DNA from: Brachionus manjavacas
Lineage: Eukaryota; Rotifera; Eurotatoria; Ploima; Brachionidae
Assembly (NCBI GenBank): GCA_019054805.1
Contig: JAHQIY010000001.1
Coordinates: 11,670,501 to 11,734,500, forward strand
Direction: 5' to 3'
DNA: 64,000 nucleotides
Part shown: piece by piece, positions 22,601-35,369 of the stretch
Layout of the letters: the number at the start of each line of letters is the position of its first letter
How positions within the stretch are numbered: the stretch's first letter is position 1
Position numbers and translations under genes: made by a program
The notes under the pieces: generated by a model
Database searches by the model: none
What the model was told of the DNA's origin: nothing
Seen by the model: the letters and a program-made list of their open reading frames with translations, nothing else

Positions 22601-25600
22601 GGTAACTGAAATGACCGAATCAATATCGTCGATGATATTGTACTTGTCGTTCTGCAGCTCATTGGGCTTGGTGTTAAGTGATATTTGTGAAAGCTTGTGT
22701 TTTTTGAGCAAATTTGGACCAAAAACCATGGCCAGATTGAACGCGTCCATTTTATTGCCGCCAACAATTTTGTCCCTCTGACTCACTGGCTCGGCATGCG
22801 ACTTAATTCGATCCAACAGCTTTAACAACACTTCTAATGTGTCTCGATTTGGCACCGGCAAAAGACATATTAAGTAGCGAGTCATTTCGAGCCTCAGAGC
22901 TCTGTTGGTAATTTCTTAAAAATTTAAAATTAACCTATCTTTTCAATTTAAACTGTGGTCAATTTACTGTTTGTGGCTAAAAAGCTCGAGTATAGATCAC
23001 GAGTCAGTAGTGGCTCCGGCAACGAGCGCAAGTACTCTTTGAGCAGACAAGCAGCATCGTTTGTGTTAAAATGCTCTCCCATGTCAATATTTTTACCATT
23101 GTCATACATTTCTTTGAGCTTTTGAGAAAAAAAATAAATTAAAAAAAAATAAAAACAACAAAAAATTTTTATTAATTAATAAAAAAATAGAAATTACTTC
23201 TTTTATTCTTTTTTTTGAAGAGTCTATTCGGAAAATGCCGACAACATCGAGACCATAGTCACTGATGTGTTTGCAACACGACTTGACAATGTTGGGCACC
23301 AGACCTTCGCTGCGTATGGACAAGTTCTGGCTATTGTTGCTCGGGTCTATTTTGCTTTTGTCGGTGGGGCTTTTGGCTGAGTTTTTTTTTGCAGTCGAAT
23401 TCTTGAGGTCCAATGCTTCGAACAGAACCGAATTTCGCTTGGCGTGGTCATGCTCAATGTTTTGGCGCATTTTGACTTTTTGCTCGCCATTCAGTATGTT
23501 CAGGTCATTCTTGGACGCGATCAAAAGATTAGTGGTGTTGGACTTCCATCTTTTGTTCACAGTAAGAGATGCATTTTTTTTTTGCTCTGGATGAACGCTT
23601 TTTTTCAAGTCGTTAAGAATACATTTGTACAAAGTCTGGCCGAATACCAACTCGGCATTGTCTTTCTGGCCCTTTTTGAAAAAATAATTCTCTTTTATGT
23701 CCTCGAAGAATTTGAAGTCAACCGAGCGGCTGCGGATCGCCGTCGATGATATGTTTTTGGTTTTTATGGTTTTCATTGATTCGTCTTTGGGAATACACAG
23801 CGACTTTAGGCCCAGCTCTTTGGCCGAGTTCTGCTCGGATATAATCTGAAGTTTGTTAAAGCAAATTTGTTTCAAATACTTAAGTTCGATTAGAGTCAAA
23901 AATTTGACTTGAATGTCGTTCAGCTTTATTTTCCTGGCTTGGTCGGCTGCATCGCCCATCGATGAGCACGACGAGGCCGAGGCCATTTTTTCGACTGGTC
24001 CTGTCATGTACCAACACTCCTCAGCCTAGAAAATCAGGAATTTGTTTAATCCAAAGTTCTCAATTTAAAATAATAAAAAAATTCTCAACATAATCAAAAG
24101 GAAGTTAAAATAAATCAACTCTATGCAAATAATTTCCGCAATAAAAGTTTATCGGTGTGTTTTTTATTAAATAATTTTATTTTGGGTGAAAAATTTTATC
24201 AGTAAAAGTGGAAAATTAATTTTTCTCTTTAACAAACAAAATTCCAAATTAATTGATATGAACAGATCAAACAACTTTTTTTGTTGTCTGATGTAACTGA
24301 ACATCTTTCCGACGCATAAATTCAAAACAGGGTGTACCCTTGAATTTAATTAATTGCTAACAGAGTTGTCTAAAACCGGTCAGATTAGAAAAAAAAAAAT
24401 TTTTAATTTTGAAAAATTTTTTTTTAATAAAAAAGCAATTTTGAAAATAATTTTTTAGCTGAGAGCTTGAAATTATTTGAATTTACTAGAGTTTTAAAAA
24501 AAAAAGCTCTAATGTATTAATTCAGAAACCAAATTAACTTGAGAAAAATTAAAAAATTTATTATGATTAATGGTAAATTGTTGAACCATCTAGTAAATAC
24601 TGCTTTGAATATTTGAAACATTTGAACATAGTTCAATCAATTGAGTAAGCTTAAAATAATTAAATATCCCGCTATCATTTTCGCCAAATTTCTTAATTAT
24701 TTATCTCTAGTTAAAAAAATAACTATTAACAAAAAAATAATTTAAAATTATCAAACACTTCCCACTCAAAAATGTAATTATCAAATTCTTGCATACTCGT
24801 AATTTCAGGTAAACCGAAAGCCTGTTTGAACAAAAAATAATTTAATTATAATCAATTCCTGGAAAATTAAGGAAGCTCTTAATGTCACGTTTTATTAAAT
24901 TTTATGATTAAATAATTTTTAATGTCAAGAATGTGAGCTCTTTCAATCAACTGTGGTCTCAAGAACTCTACTTTAGTCAAACTATATAATAGATTATTCT
25001 TTTTAAAAGTCAAATTGACATGACATTTTCTAAAGAAGCTTTTTTTGACCCATATTAAGTTTCATTATTTTAAATTAATGTTTGTCTTAATTAAAAAAGA
25101 CCACAAAAAAAACAAAAAGGCAAAGTTTCTTCAAATAGTATTTTTTAACAATCAAATAAAAAATAGCTTATTTTCTAAAGGGAAAAATGTTTCATTCAAA
25201 AATTGCTTTTGATTTATTTTTTGCGATTTTACAGTACCTTAACTGAAATTATTCTATGTCAAACAAAACTGTTCCCCTTGTTGCTCCTAGAAGAGGTAAA
25301 ATTATTTTAATTTTTCAAAAATTTTTTTAGAATTTAAATTTTTGTTTAAACTAAAAAAAATGGTTAAAATAATCCAAAATCTGACTCGAACCAACAAGTC
25401 TTAATAATATCACTTTAAGAAGAAAGGTATCAATTTAGTTCCTTTTTGAAATTTTAACCATAAATAAAAATTTTGTTAGCTTTTTTTAAAAAAGATTATT
25501 TTTACACCTTTAATTGAAATCTATAAATAGAGATATGTTTTTATATGGAATTATTTTTTACTTGAGTAAAAAATTATTTTTAATTTCATTGTTAAAATAA

Positions 25601-28559
25601 TTCAAATTTTCCAAAAAATTCATTTTAGCATTTAAAATCATAAATGTCCATGAGAAAATTTTTTTGCTATTTCATAATATCTATTTTTCATCTAACTAGC
25701 TTACGTTAATGTATCACAAAATATTTATCTGAATTGAATTAATTTTAAGGCAAAATAAGAGACTTAAAAAAGCGTACCTTATATTAAAGGAAGTTAAGCA
25801 AATTTTTAAAAACGTGTAGATATCTTCTTTATGAGAACAATTTTCAATAAGTATATTATTTTATAAAAATATAAATTTAACCACTGTTTTTTATCAAAAA
25901 TAAAGTTTGAAGCAAATTTTGAACTGGGAGCAGAGCATATTTTTAAAAGAACAAATTTGTTCTGACTGGAAAAAAAGCGTGATTAGTTTTAATTTTTAAG
26001 CTAACAAAATTAAACACATATAATATATAAATAAATTCTGAAACATTTTGGGCATTCAATCCAATACCCATACCTTAACAAATAAAATATTCATTCTTTT
26101 ATTTATATTTTTTTTTGAATTATTGTCTATAATAAACTATTATATACTGCCAAAAATAAACCAAATTTTAAATAAAAATCTACAAAATTGCGTACTAAAT
26201 AGAGGAAAATTAAATTTTCTATCTAATGGCATATAAAACATATCAAACATTCTGTTTAATGTTTTGATCTATATTTTTCTATTTATATTGATGTAGAATA
26301 GATCCCTAAGTTTGTTTGTTTTATTTTATTAATTTTTTTTATTATTCACCTTTTTTGCATCAATAAAGACTTAATTTTGCTGATTTCTTTCGAATGAAAG
26401 ATCCTAAAAGTACAATTTACATTCATCCTCATCTTATAATCAATCATAGAACAAATTCAACAAATAAAAAATAATATTTATTTGCTGCCGGTTAGACCCA
26501 TTAGTGCGCAAAAGCTGGTACAAATAAATAAGTTAAACCCTTGGCAAAATTTATGAATTCAGTTTTGTTATCACAAAAAAATTGAAAATGTTAAATTGTT
26601 AAAATTAAAATTTAATTTTTTTTTATAAATTAGGCAAAATTATTTTTTTTGTTTTTGAGACTTAATTATTTAATTTTTTTAAAAAAAAATTAATTAAAGT
26701 TAATTTTCTAAAAAGAATTGCTCATGAAATTTTTTTACACTGAGACTTAAAATAAATTCTTTCGAATGAAAGATCCTAAAAGTACAATTTACATTCATCC
26801 TCATCATATAATCAAGCAAAGACCTAATTCAACAAATAAAAAATAATATTTATTTGCTGCCGGTTAGACCCATTAGTGCGCAAAAGCTGGTAAAAATAAA
26901 TAAGTTAAACCCTTGGCACAAAAAAATTCCACATTCGACAAAATAAATATTTGTTTTCGTAAAGCCATTTTTTTTGATGTTAAATTAAAATTTAATTTTT
27001 TTTATAAATTAGGCAAAAATTATTTTTTTTGTTTTTGAGACTGAATTATTTTAAAAAAATTAAATTAAAAAAAAATTAATTAGAGTTAATTTTCTAAAAA
27101 AAATTGCTCATGAAATTTTTTTTTACGCTTAGACTTTAATTAAATGAAAAAAAAAATAAATTACCGGATTGAAGAACCAGACTTTGTTGTCAAGATTGGC
27201 ATGAATGCTTTGACTGCGCTTTTTGAACGGACGTCTGGAACTGGTGACCACATGTGCGGACGATTTAGTCGACGAACTAGAGCTTGACGCCGATTTCAAC
27301 TGCTTGACTCGCTGCACCGTTTTGTATGCCATTTTGGCGCCATCAGCACAATCCATGTGGTGACTCATCAAGCAGTTGATCTCTTCGTCGCACTCGTCTT
27401 CCAGATTGGTGCCGAAGTTTTCGTCCAAATCCATAGTGATGCTGGGCGACGCGTTCTCCTGGTCTATCGAGTTCACAGACGAAGAGGACAAAATCGTGTA
27501 CGAGTTGGAACTGAGCGGGGTGGTGGAAAGCTCCATTTGCTGCTGACTGAGCTTGCGGTTGAAAAATTTGGTCGTCTTGCTCGCCAGGTTGTTCATGAGG
27601 CCAGCGTTGTTGGTCATGATGGGCGACTGCTGGGCAGAGGAAGAGCTCGAGGACGAGCTGGTCGGTGTCACTGACGGCCTGCTTTTCGGCAGAGTCAAAC
27701 TCGCCAAAGAGCTTATTTTAGAAAGCAGGTAGGACGTGGACGCTGACTTTATGGCCGGACACTCGGCTGGACTCGAGTTCTTGCCCAATTTACTGTAATA
27801 GTTGAAAGAATCAAAGGGCACCAGGGTTGGCGAGGATATGTTGTCAATGGAGATTTTTTTGCCCTGTTTGGTGCTTGTGTTGTGCAGAGGAGTTAGCAGG
27901 GTGGAGTCGTGGGCCGCGCTTTGATTCGACCGATTGGAAGGCTTCAGCACCAAGAGATCAAAGTTCTTCTGAATTGTGCTGTTCGAGTCCTCATCGTGGG
28001 AGACCGACTCGTCGGCCCTGGGCTGCTTGGGTATCTGGGTGGTGATGAGCGAGTACTGCAAATAGGTGTTGAGGTCGGGCGAGGGCTTTTTTCTGACCAG
28101 CAGGGTCTGCGAGTTGCTTATGGACGAAGTGGAGGATGTGGGCGATTTTTTTTGCTTGGAGCTTGTGGATGACGTCGAATTGGACGACGTGGAACAAGGT
28201 GATGCAGATTCTGAACTATTGGTTTTAATTAGCTTGAACAAAAGCTGTTCGTTGTTGTTTGATTTAGTGTTTTGTTTGCCAAAAATGTTATTCAAGTTAT
28301 CTTTGTAAATTTGGTTTATTGAATTTTGCTTGCTATTTTGCTGGCTTAATGTTAAACGTTTTGTTTTGAGAGAACGTTGTTTTTCTTGTTGCTGAATCAA
28401 ATGTTGTTGATTAACTTGATCAACAAAATGCGAGTCGGCTAAATCTTGGTAAATGTTCATGGCTTGAAGAGTGGGCTGTGTTTGGCAAGTTTTGTTTCTG
28501 TCAAAATTGACTAATTTGGCGTAATAAATGGCATCGTTTGGATCATTCCTGCTGTTCAT
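19614..28559 (-). CDS. ARHGAP6: ARHGAP6-like Rho GTPase-activating protein, six exons
   Basis: The product stimulates GTP hydrolysis by Rho-family GTPases and so acts on the actin cytoskeleton. Exons are 27165-28559, 23198-24025, 22968-23118, 22565-22914, 20358-20458 and 19614-20307. All have GT..AG borders and consistent phases (0,0,1,0,2), giving about 1172 residues. Residues 1-465 are one large Ser/Asn/Gln-rich, probably disordered exon ending KVWFFNP, which joins to AEECWYM. A conserved ARHGAP6-type block follows (RKIKLNDIQVKFLTLIELKY). The RhoGAP domain spans about 706-890: VGIFRIDSSKK contains the arginine finger (Arg731), then LKEYLRSLPEPLLT, then NKMDAFNLAMVFGPNLL. The tail is Ser-rich. 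The closest family I recognise is ARHGAP6 (with ARHGAP36), based on the CCxH..GLxxVGIFR and SSKKR wording. Known ARHGAP6 acts on RhoA; that substrate is inferred here. Introns 1 (24026-27164) and 4 (20459-22564) are large. Confidence 0.87.
20651..20689. repeat. perfect hairpin in RhoGAP intron 4
   Basis: CATATATTTCATAAG is followed nine bases later by its exact complement, CTTATGAAATATATG. This gives a 15-bp uninterrupted stem. It is too short for a usual miRNA precursor and may be a tiny transposon remnant or chance in AT-rich DNA. Confidence 0.5.
20811..21020 (+). pseudogene. LINE ORF2 C-terminal fragment with TAC tail, inside RhoGAP intron 4
   Basis: The plus-strand frame reads WNDPSEEIASSKSINSFKSS, the WNxLPEEIVxxxSVNxFK signature at the very end of many LINE ORF2 proteins, followed by a TAA. 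Downstream is a TACTACTACTAC stretch (about 20980-20993), the same kind of tail seen near 14965, 47035 and 59200. The fragment is antisense to the host gene and clearly dead. Confidence 0.6.
21021..22564. other. remainder of RhoGAP intron 4
   Basis: This is AT-rich intron sequence. A small hairpin, CATTAATAC followed eight bases later by GTATTAATG, lies near 21272-21299. No exon was recognised, and the flanking exons join in phase without one. Confidence 0.4.
24026..27164. other. RhoGAP intron 1 containing a tandem duplication
   Basis: The intron runs from the donor after KVWFFNP to the acceptor before AEECWYM. It is AT-rich without coding signs. A frame at 26048-26236 is hydrophobic and AT-driven, so I do not count it as a gene. 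Its donor-proximal part consists of the duplicated block listed separately. Confidence 0.55.
26385..27136. repeat. tandem duplication of a 372-bp unit
   Basis: Copy 1 starts at 26385 and copy 2 at 26757, both with TTCTTTCGAATGAAAGATCC. The first 170 bp (including TTTGCTGCCGGTTAGACC and TTAGTGCGCAAAAGCTGGTA) are almost identical. The remainder, with a shared TTTTATAAATTAGGCAAAA motif, has small indels. Copy 2 ends about 30 bp from the splice donor of exon 1. Confidence 0.85.
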
Positions 28560-29921
28560 CGTTTGTCGACTAATTAGTGCGAACTCATTATAAAAAATAT
28601 TTTCATCTAAAATCTTAAAAGTTTTCTTTTGTTCAGCTGCACTTTTTAAATTGTTTACACATTTATGAAAATAAGAAGAAAATTTTTTTTTTTTTTTTTA
28701 AATAAATATTTACATTTACTTAGGTGCATCGTTGACTTTTCACAAGATAATTTTTTGATCGGATCAAAAAATTTCATCAATTTTGAGAATTTTTTTTTTG
28801 TATCTCGAACTTAGTCAACAAGTTGTTTGAGCACTTGATCAATGCGCCTCAAAATTCCGTACCACTTGATAAATGGGAAATTTTTTTTAATGCCAATTAA
28901 ATTTTGCAATATGGATTAATTGTTGAAAGTGAAAGTCTGCTAGTGATGTGCAAAGACTGCCAAGTTTACCAGAATTTGGTCAATATTAATTCACAAAAGT
29001 AGTTTTGAACTTGTGGAGAAAAAAAATTTTGTAATGAATTTCACAAAACCTTAGCTTTGAAGTAAAAAAATATTGTGATTACTTTTATTGTTTAATAAGA
29101 ATTAGAAAATTTTTGAATTTCATTGAAATCATTAATTATAAGAAAACATTTTTTTGTTCGCTATTTAACCAAGTTCAGCTATCTAATCGAAATTAGAATT
29201 TTTAAAATATTGATTAATTTTGTTTCATTAAAATTGTAAATATTAAAGATTGATTTGAAAAATTGCTAAAATTAATTTTGTAGACATTTTCTAAAAATAT
29301 TTTAAATCGATCTTGAATTTATTTTCTACAATTTTAATAGCCTTCAGTGTTCCAATATTTGAGAAATTTTGATGAAATTTTATGAACTACGAAATGGTGG
29401 AATAAAAAATTTCAAAAGCCTGTCAAAACTTTTCCAAGTTAAAAATTATTTCAATGAAAAAAAAAAGCTGTCTTATTTTAATTTTATCAAATTGTAAAAC
29501 TCATTCTAATTATGGGTGGGAAACCGGTTATAGAGAGCAATAAAAAGAAGATTTTTGAAATTTTAACTCTTTTAATTTTATTAATTTTTTCAACTAAAAG
29601 AAAAATTAAATTCTGATATAAATTTTTTTTAATTATTCTGTTACTTAATGTAGAACCGGTTTTCGTTGAGACCGGTTTTACACCTCTAATTCTAACGAGC
29701 TAATATTTTAGTCATAATATTGTAACAAAAATACACCATTTTTATTATCTTTAAAAATCTATTCTTGTTGATTTAGAATAGAAAAAAAGGAAAACATTTA
29801 TACTTTCTTGGTATTTTATTTAACAAGCCCTGAATTTAGATTACTCCTAATGTGATTACTACTTAAATTTAGTAATTAGAATAAGAGTACAAAAAATAAT
29901 TTTTTTTCTAAAGAATTTATC
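28560..29921. other. upstream region of the RhoGAP gene
   Basis: This region probably contains the promoter and 5' untranslated region of the minus-strand RhoGAP gene. A perfect palindrome lies at 28749-28773. Otherwise the sequence is AT-rich, with no gene or recognised motif. Confidence 0.4.
28749..28773. promoter_or_regulatory. perfect 12+12 palindrome upstream of the RhoGAP gene
   Basis: AATTTTTTGATC, one G, then GATCAAAAAATT is an exact palindrome. It lies about 190 bp before the RhoGAP start codon. It could be a dimeric protein-binding site or a hairpin in the 5' leader. No known motif is claimed. Confidence 0.3.
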
Positions 29922-30120
29922 TTGTTTTCTTTAATCAACATGCACTCAAAAACCAAAGGACACTTGTTCAAAGGCTATATTATATCAGTTCTTTTATATC
30001 GGCTTGTAAATCTGAAAATATCATGGAAAGATTGGAAGGCAATCAAGGGAATGGTGGACATTTCCACTACAAGGCGAATTTCTAGTCTTAACATAAAATT
30101 ACATCCAAAAATGTGTTGAC
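29922..30120 (+). pseudogene. LINE reverse-transcriptase C-terminal scrap
   Basis: The frame contains TKGHLFKGYIISVLLYRL and later IKGMVDISTTRRISSLN. It aligns in order with the segment of the longer LINE ORF at 56872-58776 that reads MKGHLYNTFIRPVIHYGLEN and then IGIPTRCRSTDLL. It is therefore an isolated, 5'- and 3'-truncated copy of the same or a sister LINE family. Confidence 0.6.
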
Positions 30121-33100
30121 TAATATTTAAAATTTGTAAATGACAGGATTTTTATTTCATGAATACATTTTTTTCCTTAAATTTATATGGTATTTATTTG
30201 AGTAAAAATTATATTTTTTTTTATTTTTTAATTATTATTCATTTATAAATAATCTTTTAATAAACAAAGTTATTAATAATCAAAAATGTTTTTTATTCAA
30301 TATTTTGATCTATTAAAATTAACTATGAAAATTTTGCTCACTTTTAATTTTGATTATTGAAAGGATATTAATAAATGAATAATAATTTAAAAATTCAAAA
30401 AAAATTTAAGTGATATGTCAAAAAAAATATGATTTTAAAATAAGATTACATGAGATATCCAAATGAAGCACTTGTTAATTTATACCTTTTTCAATAAATA
30501 CATCGGGAGTTTACATCCAAAAGAGGGTACCCTTTCGATTTTATACAATAGGCATGGAATCAATTTTTAGTTCTAGAAATACATCTTTTTGTGCAGCATT
30601 TAACAGGTAATAAAGGCCTTGTAAAATTAATTTATCTGAAGTATGAACCCAACAAGATTGTTAATTGGAAACAAAAGCAAACCAAATTTAAGCGGTCCCA
30701 GTTGAATTCTTTTCAACAAAATCACAAGCTCAATGGGGAAAAGAGAGAATTCATTTTTCCTTTATACTTTGCTAAATATAGTTCTAAATGTTGATTTAGA
30801 CATAACATAAATAGTCAAATGACTTTTTAATGATTGATTATTCAAAATCGTTTTTACATTTAACTAATAACTTTTTTTTATTATGACCATGGGAGAGATA
30901 ACTAAATAAATAATTATAACAATTTTTCATATTTTAACTCTTAATTTTTTCCAAAACTAATATTTACAAAATAGTCTTATAAGAAAACTACTGATTCAAA
31001 GGCTGTAAATGTCTTTCCCTAAAAATTAATAATGGTCAACATACACCCAAAAGAGGGGACCCTTTGAATTTTTTTTTTACAAAAAAATGTAATAAATAGA
31101 TAAAATTTTTAGGTAATTATTGACAAAGACTTAAATTTTTTAAATTTAATAAATTTGGTGATGAAAAAAAAGTATTAATTTCTGAATTTTTTCCTAAATC
31201 TGAAGGAGCTTTAGCTTGTTACAAATAAACAATTAAATATATCCATATTTAACTTATTTATTGAAAATAGTCTTTATTTTATAAGAGTTTTTTTTTAAGT
31301 TATACCTTTTTATTTAAATTTTTTATGATCGCCAAATCTGGCGTAATTTTTCATATAAATAATAATTATTGATTAAAAATAATAGAAATAATGATCATTA
31401 ACCTTCATTCAAACAAACAGAAAATATTTATTGAATTAAAAAAAAGTTGAGAGGAGATACTCTTTTAAAGACAATACCGCAGGTACTAAATTAGAACACA
31501 TAGTTAAAAAGCAAAAATGGCGTAAGCGTGGACTTGTTTTAAAAATAAAAATAATTTTCTAAAATATTTCTAAAACTAAATTTTTTTGATACAAAAAATG
31601 GTATCTATCAAAGCGGACAAAGCGGATTGAGTCAATTGCATCTACTTACATGAATCAAAAACTGCACATTCCGAAAGACCCAAATTGAATTCTGAAAATG
31701 GCAAGAGAAAAAAAATTTTGTTCAGACAACTAAGCGACTAAATGGCCAATTTTGATCCCATTTAAAAATTTTACAAATAGAAGCCTGAAATTGTTTGCTT
31801 GACTAAACAACATTGATTGTTCCGGCCTTGAGAAGAAAAAACGGACAAAAAATTAATTTCTAAAGGAAATAAAACTAAAAAATTAGTCATTTGGTGCATA
31901 AAAGAACTAGTTGAATTAAATTGACCTGTTGAAGTGGGACGGATGGCGGTTGTGAGGCTAATTTGGCGCTCCGAGGCCTTCCCTCAACCGCAGACTAAAC
32001 GTTTATTATTCACACTAGACAACAACAACAAAAAAGTTCAATGATTCTAATTTTTAGTGTGTATTACGTTATGAATAAAATAATTTAGCCAACATGACTA
32101 GAATAATGGATGAATTTTTGGATGAATGAAATATTCAATAGCAAATATTGACCTCCTCAACTTGAACAATTTATTTCCTAATTTGATTTGATTTTATCGC
32201 CATTTAATTTCTCAGAATAAAGAGCGCTTGGGGGCAACAAAATTCAAATGTTTAATTGTAGGTTGACACGGATTTGGCCTGCGGACTACGAGCCCCACGC
32301 TTACAAGAAATTAAGTCAAATAGACACGGTTTTTGACGTTTATCAATTTTATTGTTTCTAGTTAGCTCTAATCCGAACAGACTCGATGAAGACATGTATG
32401 TTTGGATAGGAATTTGTTTGCTTATTTTTTAGAGTCTGGCTAAGTTTATTTTATCAATGGTTTTTGGCCAAGTTTGTTTTCTATCGTGAAGGATATTGTT
32501 TAAACATGGATTGAGCAAAATATTGAAGACAAAACTAGCCGAGCAAATAACAACCATTGTCTCTCTCTGAAATTAGATACAAACAGCTTTGCCGCCAAAA
32601 CGAACCCATTTATTTAACTTAATCTAAAAACAAATTCGACTAGCATACCATTCTTGGCTAAATTCCTTGAATATCTATGCTATTATCATCTGAATTTTGA
32701 CTGACTTTGATATTTTAATCTCCCGCTTTTTCCTTATCTCAAAAATGCACCGCTTTCCGCTCTTCATTGGAAAAAATCTAGGAAAATTTTCTAACTAAAA
32801 TTAACAACAAAAATAATTTTTCCCCAATTTGCATAGCTGATATTATTCTTATTAATTTTTCTAAATTGTATTAAAATTATAAATTAAACATAATTATACT
32901 TTAAAAAAATTAAAAGTCGATTTAGAACAATATTTGGACAATTAAGAATATTGTGGTAAGAATTTTGATGAAAAATGTGAGTTCTGTATAATCTGGTTTC
33001 TAATTAAGGTCTCAACAATTCTTTGTCTATTACAATTCGCTTCATATAGTGGCAAAGGATAAACAAAAAATTTTAACAAAGTTAATAAAAAAATAATTTT

Positions 33101-35369
33101 TTTAAAATTTAACTAAATATTGAAAAATTGATTTTTAAAATTAATTCACATTTTTTAATTAAGTAATTTTTTGTAATGTAACTCATTTTTACATTCATCT
33201 AGTAAAATTGGTGTAATTCAGCAATTTTAGTTAATGAATCAGCACACGCCATTGTACACATTGACTAATGAACTAAACATTTTTATTTCAATTTTACTTA
33301 TAGAAGGTTTAAAATATTGTTCTGAGATGCCTGAGACCGATGTCTAAACTTTTTTAAATATATATTATTATATAGATGTTTAATTTAAGCATCGAATCTT
33401 TAGATTGATAAATGATTTTTTTATAAAAAAAATCGATTTTTAATATTTTTAAAATCTCAAGTAAAATGACTCAAAAATGATGGACCCCAATGAAGTCAAT
33501 TTTTTTTATTGAAAACCTTGAGTCTACTTCATCCTCTAACAAAAAATTCAAAATTTTAAGCCAGATGAAAGCAAAATTTTTGTCAAAATGATAATTTTTG
33601 ATTCAAGTTTTGAATAAAAGATTATCAAAAAAAAATTTTCGTTTCCGAGTCTTAATGCTCCACGTTTTTTTTTTTAAATATTAATTTATAAAAAAATAAT
33701 CAATGGTTTATTTATCAATGTTGCAACTCGATGGCTAAAACTATGCTCCTTAATTAAATTTTAAAGTTTAAAAAATAATTTTCTATTTTTTTTCAATTTT
33801 TCAAATATAAATTTAACTTGTTCTATTAAACAAAAAAATTAATTTTCTAATGCTTGAAATTTTAACTAAAATTTTTTTGAATTGATAAAATACTTGTGAA
33901 TCTATAAATTTGTAAAAAAAATATCAAAGCTGTCTGAGGCTGATACCTTAACTTTTTTAAATATAAAATATAAATTGTCAGAAAATTAAATCAATTATCT
34001 AAATAGATAAAAGCATATTCCCAGATCTCAAATGACTTTACTCAAAAATAAAATTTACTAATCTTAAATATATCCTTGCAAATTTTAGTCATACTCATGA
34101 GATATTTTTCAAGTATTTAATTTTCTTTATTCAAAACCCACTAAGGATTTAATAATATTGCTTTTGAAAATTCCATGAGACACTATCTGCGAAAAGTTCC
34201 ACTGAATTTCTGCAATATCAATTCGTTGATTTTTTATCTAATTTAAAAAATAAAATTAGATAAAATTAGTTTTGATTTTCGAAAATTTGATCTATTAAAT
34301 CATAGCGAAAATGCAAAAATAGCTATTAAAGTTTGGACCTAATTTTAAGTTAACAAATCTTTTGATTAAAATCTAACAATCTTTTGATAATCCTTTAAAA
34401 GCAAATATTTTAATTTCTTTATGAATTTTAAAAATTTGTCAATTAACCGTCACAAAAGAGATCAATTGAGGGTTACCTTAAAATAGCTGCCTCTAATCCT
34501 CTCTTCTAAATATCTACCTTATTGAGATATTTTTATTTATTCTTGGTATAATTGATTATGACCACAGGTTCAAATTTATTTATTTATTGTATAGATGATC
34601 GAACTATTGCTCCTTCAGTGGAAACAAAACTCTAAAATAATTAAAATTTTTTTTAGAACAGGTTTTAGACTGTCGTTTTTAAGTATGTCTTAAAAAATAA
34701 AGATAAAAAAAAAATTATCTAATTCTCAGAAAATTTAAAGATTTTTAAGATGGAAAAAGTTTTGGATCTGCGAAAATAAAATTAAAATTAAATTCTCTTA
34801 CAAGTTGACATGCGATAACCACTTGCAAACGGCCAAAGTACTGACTCTAACCTAAAGATCTATAGAAATAAATTCAAAGATAAAAAAAAAACAAGTTTGT
34901 GGATGTTAAATTTGACTAAAGATTAATTTTTTCTTCAAATTGAGACAACTAAAAGAATGTCGTAATTCAAGGCTAAATATACTTAAGATCCTGTCAACAA
35001 AAAATTTGGGTCTAAATTGCAAAACTTTACAAAACCTTTGTTAATCTTTAGTTGGATCTATTATATATTATTCTTAGCCTTGTCTTGACTCATTTTCAGA
35101 AACTAATAACAATATTGAATTCTAGTTATTCAAAATAGAGCAATTTTTAAATTTGAAAGTTTTGAACCACGAGGCCTTTTACCCTAGAAGCACCAAGCTT
35201 CATCTTTTTCTAATATAAAATATATTGAATATAAATAAAGTAATACTTTTTTTAAGAAAAAATAAAATCTATTCCAAAAAATTAAAATATTTGAAAAATT
35301 TGAATTTTTTTTTTAAACAAATGACTCGTTTGGTGCATCTAGTGTTAATTAACTATTTACAGTCCCGAA
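30121..35369. other. large gene-poor interval with scattered repeats
   Basis: No complete gene was recognised. Seen here are: two direct copies about 530 bp apart of CCAAAAGAGGGTACCCTTT (near 30518) and CCAAAAGAGGGGACCCTTT (near 31047); a GC-rich hairpin (31946-31991, stem GCGGTTG/CAACCGC); a short open frame after a good acceptor near 32272 that might be an exon; and diverged direct repeats near 33335 and 33925 sharing ACTTTTTTAAATATA. Between 31.4 and 32.8 kb the base composition is less AT-rich than on either side. Confidence 0.35.

Noticed and set aside
27357-28308. Several plus-strand frames opposite the first RhoGAP exon
   Set aside because: They arise from the less AT-rich Ser-rich coding exon on the other strand and carry no family motif.
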